A stretch of DNA of 64,000 bases. It comes from Arion vulgaris (taxonomy: Eukaryota > Mollusca > Gastropoda > Stylommatophora > Arionidae). Position 1 is the stretch's first letter, and each line of letters opens with the position of its first letter. The notes below the pieces were generated by a model. That model did no database searches. It was not told where the DNA came from and saw only the letters and a program-made list of their open reading frames with translations. Location of the stretch: contig CM036762.1 in the NCBI GenBank assembly GCA_020796225.1, forward strand, positions 12,512,414-12,576,413, read 5' to 3'. Position numbers and translations under genes: made by a program. This document shows positions 11,500 to 21,550 of this stretch, one piece after another.

Positions 11500-11815
11500 A
11501 AGCGTTCATGCACATATTTCGTCTTCTTCTTCTTTCCATCATTTACTTTTTATAGAAGTGTTGTGCTATGATCGTGTGTTGACATCATTCGTAAGATGTG
11601 TAACTTGTCGCTGTTTCTTCACATTCATAGAAGTGTTGGTAAACTTTCTTTGTTTTCTTCAATCATTTCTACGTTCTTTTTTTTCCTCATAGAAGTGTTG
11701 CGGGTGAAACGTGTGATCTTGTGTGTTTGTTCTTCTTACATCATTTACTTCTTTATAGATGTTGGGGAAAGTAGTGATCTTGTGTGTGTTGTTTTTTTTC
11801 AAGTTCCGTAACTTG
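11500..11815 (-). repeat. short repeats at the 3' end of a LINE
   Basis: Four imperfect repeats centred on atagaagtgttg (or atagatgttggg) preceded by catcatttac or similar occur at about 11535-11780, spaced 75-85 bases apart. They directly follow, in minus-strand sense, the LINE remnant at 11816-12660, so they are most likely a repeated LINE 3' untranslated region. Reading frames here are compositional. Confidence 0.55.
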
Positions 11816-12660
11816 TTGTCAACGTACTGATATTCATGTTCGTAAGGCTGTTCTTGATGCCGTTGCTCCATCTTTTGGATGGCGTTCCTCTTGCCTTGTA
11901 CTCATTATACTTTTCTGTGTGGCTCTCTGTGTAGGCGATAGTAGGGCATTCTGGTCAGGTGTCCAAACCATTTAATCTGTTGTTCTTTTATGAATTGCAT
12001 AACTGGTTTCACATCTAGTCTCCTTCTGATTTCTTCATTTCTAATTTTGTCTCTTATTGTCACACCTGCAGCTCTTCTAAGACACCTCATCTCTGTCGTT
12101 ATGATTTTCTGCTCATTAGCTGCTGTTATTGGCCAGTGTTTGACATGGTATCATAGTAAATGTGTGCCAGAAAATCGTTCTTATGAGATTTGCTTTAGTT
12201 GTTAGCGTTATCTCTTTATGTGATAACAGTGGTGTTAACTGTCCCAGTACTTGGTTAGCTTTTCTGCAACGATTGCTGATTTCGCTAGCGATACTTCCAT
12301 CTGCTGTGAAAATTGCTCCTAAGTATTTGGCCTCAATTGTTTGTTTTATGTCTACGTTCTGGAGTTTTATTGTAAGGCTTTCTGGTTATCTACTTGTTGC
12401 CATTGTCTATGTCTTTATTATATTTATTTTTCATATTGTACTCCTCACCCTTGATGTTAACTAAGCTCACATGGTTCTGGAGAGATTCTTCTGCAATCAG
12501 TACTTGGTCATCGGCAAATAAAAGTTCTGAAATATTATTTTCTTTCTCTATTCCTGCTTCTCTATTTATGTTGTCCATGTATGTTATAAACAGCAGTGGG
12601 AGAGCACACATCCCTGTCTAACTCCTGAGTTTACTGTGAATATTTCACAGTAAGAGTTTA
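11816..12660 (-). pseudogene. non-LTR retrotransposon RT fragment (family 2)
   Basis: On the minus strand, 12390-12611 reads through the RT palm: an LPLLFITYMDNI stretch and then LLFADDQVLIAEE, which is the FADD catalytic box. Further on, 11905-12090 encodes MRCLRRAAGVTIRDKIRNEE and KWFGHLTRM. The parts lie in different frames, so the gene is broken. The order (active site, then CLRR, then WFGH) is that of LINE ORF2 proteins. It is unrelated to SDR1 just downstream. Confidence 0.8.
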
Positions 12661-13016
12661 ATAAAACCTTGTTTGGTATAAACTTGTGTTCGTAATAATG
12701 ATAGCACTCATATTTAAATAAATATCACATTCCCTGATCTTTGGTGCAACTCTTAATTCTGAAAATGAAATATGTGGAAACATGGCACCATACTTTGATT
12801 TAGTCAAATAAAGTGGGTCTGGTACTAAATTAGTTACTAAGAAGTTATTTTTAGAACATGTCCATTCATCCTACGTCAATATAAAAATGGTTTAAAACTA
12901 TGACCTTATTACTGGAGTAGATATATCACTTTGAACGACATATGTTCTTATCTGATACCATCGGTGTGTCAAATATATTTGTTTATCCTTCCATCAAGTG
13001 ATTTGTGCTAAAGGTA
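12661..13016 (+). promoter_or_regulatory. SDR1 upstream region with TATA-like box
   Basis: TATAAAAA at 12880-12887 lies 137 bases before the SDR1 ATG. In the three paralogues a similar box lies 114-124 bases upstream, so the position is consistent, though the rest of this flank is not recognisably similar to theirs. Whether it is used is inference. Confidence 0.4.
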
Positions 13017-13907
13017 ATGGCAGAACTTCTCAAGGACAAGGTAGCGATAGTGACAGGTTCCAGTTCTGGTATAGGGGAAGCTATCGCCATACTGTTTGCA
13101 TCCAAAGGTGCAAAAGTCACTCTGTGCGGACGTGACCAAGGTAGATTGCAGTCAGCGTACGACAATGTTGTGAAGGCCAGTGGGGGACACCAGGACAGGT
13201 TTCTTATGGTCCTAGGTGATGTAAACGACCAAAAAGTTCGGAATGAAATACTGACCCAGACTATAAAGAAATTTGGACGCATGGACATTCTTGTAGCTAA
13301 TGCTGGCGTTATATTTTCTAAGCAAACGCTTGCAACAACCAATGAAGAAACATATGACAAAGTCATGAACACCAATGTCAAGTCTGCGTTTTTCCTCATA
13401 CAACAGGCTGTACAATATCTAGAGAAATCTAAGGGAAATATCATTATCATGTCAGCCATGCTCAGCTCCATGGCAAATCCATTTGTAACAGTTTATTCAA
13501 TGTCGAAGGCGGCACTTGACCATCTAACAGGTTGTCTGGCGATGGATCTCGGTTCGAAAGGGATCCGTGTGAATTCTATACACCCTGGATACATTGCAAC
13601 CAACCTTGGACGAGACTTTGGTGAAGCTTTGAAGAAAATTGCTGAGGGAATGAACAAGCTTGATTTTGAGAGACAAGCACTGAAAGAGCGAGCTTTGACT
13701 GTTGATGATGTGGCTAAAGTAGTTGCATTCGTAGCGTCCGATGCTGCAGACTACATTACGGGTGACCACATCAAAGTTGATGGAGGAAGAAGCTACAACG
13801 GACTCATCGATCACACAATTTTTAATAAAACTGAAACCTCAACAACATATATTTATAGAATTGCTATTTTTTTAAAAAATGTATTTCTTCATTCCATATT
13901 ACCATAA
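13017..13907 (+). CDS. SDR1: short-chain dehydrogenase/reductase paralogue, catalytic Ser replaced
   Basis: Single-exon, 296 residues from the ATG aligned with the MAEQ start of SDR2-4 (an in-frame ATG four codons earlier at 13005 is less likely). It is a Rossmann-fold classical SDR of the FabG-like / uncharacterised oxidoreductase type. TGSSSGIG at residues 13-20 binds the dinucleotide; Arg39 after the second strand suggests NADP(H); NAG is at 95-97 and Asn120, Tyr160 and Lys164 of the catalytic tetrad are present. Residue 147, where the paralogues have the catalytic Ser (13 before Tyr), is Ala (codon 13455-13457, gcc), although Ser146 is next to it. The C-terminus is about 25 residues longer because the stop used by SDR2-4 is missing; the extension runs through AT-rich sequence containing an AATAAA at 13824. 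About two thirds of residues match SDR2-4. The gene is open throughout, so it is probably expressed, but substrate and activity are unknown. Confidence 0.9.
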   Translation: MAELLKDKVAIVTGSSSGIGEAIAILFASKGAKVTLCGRDQGRLQSAYDNVVKASGGHQDRFLMVLGDVNDQKVRNEILTQTIKKFGRMDILVANAGVIFSKQTLATTNEETYDKVMNTNVKSAFFLIQQAVQYLEKSKGNIIIMSAMLSSMANPFVTVYSMSKAALDHLTGCLAMDLGSKGIRVNSIHPGYIATNLGRDFGEALKKIAEGMNKLDFERQALKERALTVDDVAKVVAFVASDAADYITGDHIKVDGGRSYNGLIDHTIFNKTETSTTYIYRIAIFLKNVFLHSILP

Positions 13908-14991
13908 GACTGTAATATGTGAATAGCTAGTTACATACATTACTAAGTTCGTCAAAGTGTTATATATTCAGTCTTTACTTTATAATAACGTACCTTGGTA
14001 AAAGAGCAATGTGTGTCCATCAATCTCATGCAACATTGTGTTAGTTGCAACATAGTGTACATATATGAACAGTTTGTTAAGGGAGTACAGTGATGGTTCG
14101 TAGCAAAATGTGATCATAATATCTTTTCTTATGTGATGGAACAACTGTAGAATGAGTCCGTTCTTGATTCTATAGAACTGCTCTAGAACAGACTATTGTC
14201 AAGCATATAGTAACCTACATATAATAATAATATTAACGCTCATAACATGTTAGGGTCGTTGGGGTGTCACTGTGGAGACATTAGCACACAAGCACAAATG
14301 AATCTTTGTCTACAATTCCTCGAGAGAACGTGGAGACACTCTCCCCCGACCACCTCTTGATGTTGTCAAACCAGGATTTTCTCTGCCTTCTTTACTTCTT
14401 CCACCCTCAATTGTTCCCTGTAGGATAGTCTTAGAGAGTGAGCTATGTCTCATCACATGCTTGAACCAAGCAAGTGTACGCCGTTTCACGATTGTTAAGA
14501 GTGGTACTTGTCAACTTGCAAGGTTGTTTATTTGGACTTCTACAAAAATATTCGTCTCATGTTCTTATATCTACATACTGTATCAGGATTGACATCATAG
14601 ATTTAGCTCTGATATCTTTCTAACACAGAAAGGTCTTAGCAACAGGATACCAAATATAGAGCACCGACGACGATTGCCGGTGCATGTTTTAAAAGAGACA
14701 ACATTTGCAGAACAGTTATTTGTATGAATTATTTTAGCTCACTATACACCTAAAACACAATGTATCTGAATGTTTTAAATGTATTCATAGTACATTTATC
14801 TAGTCTGTCTCGCTGTGTATATTTCCTAATGGCTCTATATAGTCAATGCCTTTAGCCTTTTGTTTCTTGTCTTCTTGGTGCGTTGTTTTCATTGATATGT
14901 TGGTGTCTTTGAACGTTTTGTGAAGCATCTGCAACTGATGGTCTTCATTGTTTCTACATGTATAATATACTTTTTTATTATTTCAGAATTA
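13908..14991. other. intergenic DNA downstream of SDR1
   Basis: About 1 kb with no recognised gene, SINE or LINE. The flank is not similar to the 3' flanks of SDR2-4. Confidence 0.5.
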
Positions 14992-15182
14992 CCAGTTGAT
15001 AGGTCATAATGTGTAACAATTGTATGACACAATTTGTTATACATATTTCCAGTTGATAGGTCATAATGTGTAACAATTGTATGACACAATTTGTTATATA
15101 TATTTCCAGTTGATGGGTCATAATGTGTAACAATTGTATGACACAATGTGTTATATACTTTTCCAGTTGATAGGTCACAGGC
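14992..15182. repeat. 57-bp minisatellite, left part
   Basis: The string ccagttgat recurs at 14992, 15049, 15106 and 15163, exactly 57 bases apart. Units share gtcataatgtgtaacaattg and tatgacacaat. The array is broken by a LINE and resumes at 16603. Confidence 0.95.
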
Positions 15183-16602
15183 CAGTGTTCGGGTATATCA
15201 TAAATTGTGCACAAAGATATTGAATAGCTCCTCCTGGCCAAATGAATGGAAAATATCAGTATTTATACCTATTCCAAAGAAGGAAACATGAAACTATGCA
15301 CCAACTACAGAACTATTGCATTTATAAGTCACGCCAGCAAAATCCTACTAAAAGTCATAATGAAGAGGATGGAACAAAAATTAGAAGATGAAATACACGA
15401 AACACAAACAGGTTTCAGAAGAGGTAGAGGCACTAGAGATCATATTTGTAACATGAGACTCATTATCGAGAAATGCAGAGAATACAACATAGACCTGCAT
15501 GCATGTTTCATAGACTATAGCAAGGCTTTCGACCATATACAACATCAGAAAATGTGGAACATCATGAAAGACATGCACTTTCCAACACACATAATACAAC
15601 TCATAGAATCTCTATACCACGAACAGCAGGCAACCATTAAAATAGGAGGTGAAATAGCTGAATGGTTCGAGATTCAAAAGGGAGTACGACAGGGACCATA
15701 TTTTGTCACCATACTTATTTAATATATATGCGGAGAACATCATGAGGAATGTAAAAGACGATGCCAACTAAATGAATTACGACCTCCTCATTACAGGCGG
15801 CAAATGCAAACCAGAGCTTAGATACGCAGACAATACAGTATTATTATCCACCAGCAAAGAAGGTTTAGAAAACCTAATCATGACGACCAAGAAACATAGT
15901 GAAGACCAACATCTATATTTGAATACACAAAAAAACAAAAATCACGTCAACTGACAAAGCAAAAGGCTCACCTAGCATCCAAGTAAACAATGAAGAACTC
16001 CACTGTGTAGAGAGCTACGAATATCTGGGGTCAATAATTAACAATAACGGTGACTGCTCCAAAGAGATCTCAAGAAGATTGGCAATAGCAATCTAGAAGT
16101 TAAACACAATGAAGAACATGTGGCAAAGCACCAGCAAAATACTAAAATAAAAATATTGAGAGCATGCATTTTCCCCGATGCTACTTATGGTTGCGAATCA
16201 TGGACTATTACACAAAAATTAAGAATGAAAATGCAGTCCTTCGAAACTAAATGCTACAGAAAGATCCTACGAATACCATGGACAGAAAAATGAAAGAACA
16301 CACATGTTCTGAAAGAACTAAATGTTAAAGAGACTTGGCTGATAAACAACATGCTATATAGAAAAAGTACATACTTTGGTCACATCAAGCGTGACGCTTG
16401 ATGGCCTGGAAAGAACAATACTAGAGGGCAGGGTCCCAGGACGCAGAGGCAGACCAAGAAGAAGATGGCTACAATATATTAAAGAAACCATGAACATGAC
16501 CATCGACGAAGTGGGTGAACTGGCAAAAGACAGAGTGAATTTCAGATGTACTGCAAAGAGAGCAACGTCCTATAAAGGATACTCACCTTGATGATGATGA
16601 GG
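15183..16602 (+). pseudogene. non-LTR retrotransposon RT and 3' part (family 1)
   Basis: 15246-15722 encodes an RT finger and palm: NYRTIAFISHASKILLKVI, then TGFRRGRGTRDHI, CFIDYSKAFD (catalytic motif A) and KGVRQG. Motif C follows in another frame as LRYADNTVLLS at about 15815 (YADD has become YADN). Then come CVESYEYLGS, YGCESWTI, YFGHIKR and GRRGRPRRRW (16376-16591). Stops and frame changes make it non-functional, and the changed second Asp would in any case disable the RT. The 3' end has a short (GAT)n tail. The insertion splits a 57-bp minisatellite. Fragments of the same family are at 19200 and 29160. Confidence 0.88.
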
Positions 16603-16705
16603 TTATAATGTGTAACAATTTTATGACACTGTTTGTTATAAAATATTTCCAGTTGATGGGTCATAATGTGTAACAATTGTATGACACAATTTGTTATATC
16701 ATGTT
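16603..16705. repeat. 57-bp minisatellite, right part
   Basis: Almost two further units of the array at 14992-15182: ggttataatgtgtaacaatt, then ttccagttgatgggtcataa and tatgacacaatttgttatat. Confidence 0.9.
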
Positions 16706-16857
16706 TACTTCAAACTTAAAACCTCCTTGTGATTTTGGACCATATTCTGTGTTAATGTAACTCATAATCAGAAACTACTCATAATATACATGTATGCGTG
16801 AGAATGTCACTGCAGTACTATATATGTTATATATATATACACATACACACACTATAT

Positions 16858-17112
16858 CTTCTTCTTCTTCTTTTTGCGTTCGTTCTTTACGACCAATTTT
16901 AATCACTCTTTGTGATATGTTTGATCTTTGCCAAGAACGTGTATACGTTGCACATTGGTTTGGTAGGCCCCTAAACGCAAAGACTTCTACACGTTTAGGA
17001 CACGTTCATCCGGTTTCAGCCAGACCTCCTTAGTAGCTCCTTACGACATGCTTGGCAGGTAACAGTTGTTCTATTCTTTACACCCCAAATTTGGGCCCCG
17101 GTAACCACTCGA
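16858..17112 (-). repeat. SINE family A, near full length
   Basis: The reverse complement of the SINE-A consensus, from the cttcttcttc tail (16858) through ccaattttaatcactcttt, aagaacgtgtatacgttgca and ttctattctttac to ccccggtaaccactcg, the 5' end, near 17105. In sense orientation the start cgagtggttaccgg resembles the box A region of Leu/Ser tRNAs, but no convincing box B follows at tRNA spacing. Confidence 0.85.
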
Positions 17113-17131
17113 GCGAAACTCACTATATCAT

Positions 17132-17551
17132 AAGAATACTGTTAGTAAGAACAAGGTAGTCAACATAAGAATGCTGTTAGTAAGAACAAGGTAGTCAACA
17201 TAAGAATGCTGTTAGTAAGAACAAGGTAGTCAACATAAGAATGCTGTTAGTAAGAACAAGGTAGTCAACATAAGAATGCTGTTAGTAAGAACAAGGTAGT
17301 CAACATAAGAATGCTGTTAGTAAGAACAAGGTAGTCAACATAAGAATGCTGTTAGTAAGAACAAGGTAGTCAACATAAGAAAGTTGTTAGTAAGAACAAG
17401 GTAGTCAACATAAGAATGCTGTTAGTAAGAACAAGGTAGTCAACATAAGAAAGTTGTTAGTAAGAACAAGGTAGTCAACATAAGAATGCTGTTAGTAAGA
17501 ACAAGGTAGTCAACATAAGAATGCTGTTAGTAAGAACAAGGCCGTCAACAT
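17132..17551. repeat. 35-bp tandem array, 12 units
   Basis: A unit starting aagaatgctgttagtaagaa and ending ggtagtcaacat is repeated 12 times in exactly 420 bases. Unit 1 has act for gct, units 8 and 10 carry aagttg for atgctg, and unit 12 has gccgtc for gtagtc; otherwise the units are identical. The near-identity points to recent expansion or ongoing homogenisation. Confidence 0.97.
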
Positions 17552-18671
17552 TAATTTCTTTTACCAGGATAGGAAAAATTCATTAACAAAATTAAATTTT
17601 AGTTTGTCGTTTATTACGAGGACATTGAGGAGACCAGATATGCATAAGACAGCGTAATCCTAAAGCCATTTTCCAGGTCTTGAGACTTGCCTCCATTGCC
17701 TTACGTTGGACTCTCATGGAAAGAACACTGAAATTATAAGCAGATTTCTATTCCCCATGGGCATGTCTATGATCAGCAGATGTATATGCCCCAGTGTGCG
17801 CACGGTAGAAGGTCCGGTGATTTCTTTCCTCATGTGTGAAACGTCGAGTGTTGGATTTAACAATAAATAAAATAGGAAATAAAAGACATCAATCACAGCT
17901 GGAAAACGATATAGAGGATTGTCAAGATCGGAGAAGGACGACATGCATCTGTGCCGCTCTAAGAGTCAAGCCCGTCACATGCTAGAGAGTGAAGGAGATT
18001 AAAGATATGTGGCTGTCTCATTTGGGCTATAAAAATATCTTTATATTTTTTTTTTTTTTTTATTGTAAACCAAATATCAAACAGTATGTAGTACTCTTGC
18101 TCCGACTTTCAATTTTATCATTTTGCTACTTATTAATTATTATACCATGTATTGCCCAGCATTTTAGTTTAACTTGTCTAATCATAATTAATGTACAGGG
18201 TGTTTATAGAGTCACTGTGCAGTGATATTTACGCCCGGGCGACACTACGTTACGAGAAATGTGGTTTTCAAGTAATGCTTTAAAGACGCCTACACAATTT
18301 TAACATACGAGTTACATTTGTTATTATTCATCTACATACTACTGCTCTTGGCTGGCTTGTATTCGGTAAAGTTGCTGTCAACAGGACTTGGGAGTTTGGA
18401 AACTTCATCATATATTGTGGAGTTACTTCTTCAATATATTTGTCACCATTACGAAAGACATGTTCCGCCAAAGATACACTGTTTTCAATGTTTAGCACCA
18501 TTTCCTTTCAGCAATAACATCATGAACATAACAACGGTTTGTGTACTTCTGCTGCACTCAGGACTATGGAACTCAGAATATCATGACGTATGTTTCCATC
18601 ATTCGGGACTTGATTACTAAACTATTTTCAGAATTCACAACACAGCGACTTTATAAACACCATATAGTATA
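17552..18671. other. intergenic DNA
   Basis: Holds a T homopolymer at about 18043-18062 and several short open frames (for example 18318-18620) without recognisable domains. No repeat family assigned. Confidence 0.45.
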
Positions 18672-19112
18672 CATACATCTTAATGTAGATGATAATGTTT
18701 GCAACAATACATCTATCTTTATGTAGATAATGTTTACACCAATACATCTATCTTTATCTCCCGAGTGGTTACCGGGGCCCAAATTTGGGGTGTAAAGAAT
18801 AGAACCACTATTACATGCCACGCATGTCGTAAGAGGCGACATTTAACCGTAAGGAGGTTTGGCTGAAATCGGATGCATGTGTCCTAAATGTGTAGAAGTT
18901 TATGCATTTAGGGGCCTACCAAACCAGTGTGCAACGTATACACGTTCTTGGCAAAGATCAAACATATCACAAAGAGTGATTAAAATTGATCGTAAAGAAC
19001 GAACGCAAAGAAGAAGAAGAAGATCTATCTTCATGTAGATAATATTTACAACAATGCATCTATCTTCATGTAGATAATGTTTATAAAAATGCATCTATCT
19101 TCATGTAGATAA
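18672..19112. repeat. 35-bp minisatellite with internal palindrome, split by a SINE
   Basis: Units of about 35 bp contain atctatcttcatgtagat, whose ends atcta/tagat are inverted, followed by aatgtttacaacaat. Two to three units lie before and three after the SINE-A copy at 18761-19021. This array is unrelated in sequence to the 35-bp array at 17132. Confidence 0.88.
18761..19021 (+). repeat. SINE family A, full-length copy
   Basis: Runs from ccgagtggttaccggggccc through tgtaaagaatagaaccacta, gctgaaatcggatgcatgtg, ccaaaccagtgtgcaacgta and aaacatatcacaaagagtga to a (GAA)n tail. The flank atctatctt occurs on both sides, but the host is itself a repeat of that sequence, so it is only suggestive as a target duplication. 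A good reference copy of the family. Confidence 0.9.
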
Positions 19113-19199
19113 TGTTAGCAACGAAAATGTCCATGAATTTAGTAAAACATGTAATCTTGTGTGATCTGGTTTCATTTTTTTTAAGATGTATGTTGCAAA

Positions 19200-19557
19200 A
19201 AAAGCTGACCTAACATTCAAATAAACAATGAAGAACTCCATTGTGTAGAGCTACGAATACCTGGGCTTAATAGTCAACAATAACGGCGACTGCTCCGAAG
19301 AGATCCCAAGATGATTGGCAATAGCAATCAGAAAGCTAACCACTATGAAGAATATGTGGCAAAGCACCATCAAATTATTACAATTACAAATATTGAGAGC
19401 ATGCATTTTCCAAGTGGCTACTTATGGTTGTGAATCATGGACTATTGCACAAAAATAAGAACGAAAATCCAGTCCTTCGAAACTAAATGCTACAGAAAGA
19501 TGCTACGAATACTATGGACAGAAAAAAGGAAGAACACTGATGTCCTGAAATACCTGA
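19200..19557 (+). pseudogene. LINE fragment, family 1
   Basis: It matches 15985-16310 of the family 1 LINE: aacaatgaagaactcca, then cgactgctccgaagagatc, attgagagcatgcattttcc and gaatcatggactatt. Encoded traces are YLG and YGCESWTI with interruptions. It is truncated at both ends and abuts the 13-bp satellite. Confidence 0.85.
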
Positions 19558-20815
19558 GACCTGAAACTTACATAGTAAACTTACATAGTAAACTTGCATA
19601 GTAAACTTGCATAGTAAACTTATATAGTAAACGTACATTGTCAACTTACATAGCAAACGTATATACTAAACTTATATAGTAAACTTACATAGTAAACTTG
19701 CATAGTAAACGTGCATAATAAACTTGCATAGTAAACTTGACATATGTAAACTTAAGTAAACTCAAGTAAACTTACATAGTAAACTTACATAGTAAACTTA
19801 CATAGTAAACTTACATAGTAAACTTATAGTAAACTTACATAGTAAACTTACATAGTAAACTTCATAGTAAATTCATAGTAAACTACATAGTAAACTTACA
19901 TAGTAAACTGTATAGTAAACTTACATAGTAAACTTACATAACTTGATAGTAAACTTACATAGTAAACTTGATGGTAACTTAGCAAGTAACTTCATTACTA
20001 CATGTAAACTTGATAGTAACTTGCATAGTAAACTTCATAGTAAGCTTACATAGTAAACTTGATAGTAAGCTTCATGAGTAACTTACATATAAAACTTCAT
20101 AGTAAACTTATGAAAATAGTAAACTTCATAGTAAATTACTATAAAGCTACATGAAGATTGCTATGAAACTTGACAGAAAACTTAGCATAAGTAACACTGA
20201 GTGCAAGTAAACTTACATAGTAAACTTATATAGTAAACTTACATAGTAAACTTACATACTAAACATATGTAAACAAATAGAACTTACATAGTAAACTTAC
20301 ATAGTAAACTTATATAGTAAACTTACATAGTAAACTTACATAGTAAACTTACATAGTAAACTTACATAGTAAACAGTAAACTTACATAGTAAACTTACAT
20401 AGTAAACTTACATAGTAAACTTACATAGTAAACTTGCATAGTAAACTTACATAGTAAACTTATATAGTAAACTTACATAGTAAACTTACATAGTAAACTT
20501 ACATAGTAAACTTACATAGTAAACTTACATAGTAAACTTGCATAGTAAACTTAATAGTAAACTTACATAGTAAACTTCATAGTAAACTTGCATAAGTAAA
20601 CTTACATAGTAAACTTGCATAGTAAACTTCATAGTAAACTTGCATAGTAAACTTCATAGTAAACTACATAGTAAACTTACATAGTAAACTTCAAGTAAAC
20701 TTGCATAGTAAACTTGCATAGTAAACTTGCATAGTAAACTTGTGTGGTAAACTGGCATAGTAAACTTGCATAGTAAACTTGTATGGTAAACTTTATGGTA
20801 AACATGGTAAAGTGA
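19558..20815. repeat. 13-bp satellite-like array, about 1.26 kb
   Basis: The unit acttacatagtaa (13 bp) is repeated through the whole interval, with perfect runs at about 20290-20530 and degenerate stretches around 19960-20220. Common variants are cttgcatag, cttcatag and cttatatag. It starts just after the LINE fragment and decays at about 20815. Open frames reading through it (minus 20677-20925) are products of the repeat, not genes. Confidence 0.97.
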
Positions 20816-21138
20816 CTTGATAAACGCTCAACAATACATACAGTTTTCAGACATAAATCAAATCGTAAAACTCGACAAGCAAAATTGTCAATATTTGCAT
20901 ACACATGTTCAGTCCCTACATTCATATACTTAAATCCAGTAGTAAATCACTCTCAATAAGACATTTATTGTGAAACCAAGTTGCAAAGGGTACACATTAA
21001 GCCGTGCTGCTTAAGAGATTGCAATAGTTTCTCATTTCGTGTTACGTCTCTAGCCGTATACATATGTATGAGAACGTTGTGTTAACAATGTTATATTAGT
21101 TTTCTTTAGATACAAGATCAATTATTTATCTAACTATA
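20816..21138. other. short AT-rich spacer
   Basis: Nothing recognised between the satellite and the next SINE. Confidence 0.5.
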
Positions 21139-21550
21139 GGTCTCTGTGGCGTAGAGATTAGGTACTCATCTCTCGTGCAAAAGATACCAGGTTCGCTCCC
21201 TCGCGTCGCAATCTGGATATTATTCCAGAGATCCTGATCTCAGTGTAGGTGAGATCAGAAACTATTCATAACGGAGACGGAAGATAAAACCGAGGCCCCG
21301 TCTTAAATTTGAGCACGTAAAAGAACGATTGGCAGTCCAAAATCGAGAAGAGCCGCTGCCAGGGCAACATTCATTAGAAAACAATATTTAATTAATTCCT
21401 ATATAAATATCTTCACCATCTTCAAAATGACATCGGAAACCGTTCGTGCACTGCAACTGAGATCTTCCGGTGTCGAAAGATATCGGAGCACACATGGCTA
21501 CTCATTGAAGGGCACTGATGATGGTCCTATCAATCAATCAATCAATCAAT
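21139..21550 (+). repeat. tRNA-derived SINE, family C, (TCAA)n tail
   Basis: The head ggtctctgtggcgtagagat holds box A and ccaggttcgctccc box B at tRNA-like spacing. The body runs through cagagatcctgatctcagtg, gtgcactgcaactgagatct and tactcattgaagggcactga to a tail of five tcaa repeats. Minus-strand copies are at 30608-30979 and 43441-43803, and tail pieces are at 32080-32160 and 47063-47140. The frame at 21427-21624 lies inside it and is not a gene. Confidence 0.85.

Noticed and set aside
11456..11811. Overlapping Phe/Ser/Leu-rich frames
   Set aside because: Low-complexity T-rich sequence in a repeated LINE 3' region; no start context or conservation.
12983..13471. 162-codon minus-strand frame opposite SDR1, with similar antisense frames opposite SDR2-4
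   Set aside because: Antisense shadows of conserved SDR coding sequence; no start context or domain.
17132..17551. Regular 35-bp repeats resembling a CRISPR array
   Set aside because: The units are head-to-tail with no variable spacers, and the window is eukaryotic.
20677..20925. 82-codon frame with Tyr-rich repeats
   Set aside because: It is the translation of the 13-bp satellite.
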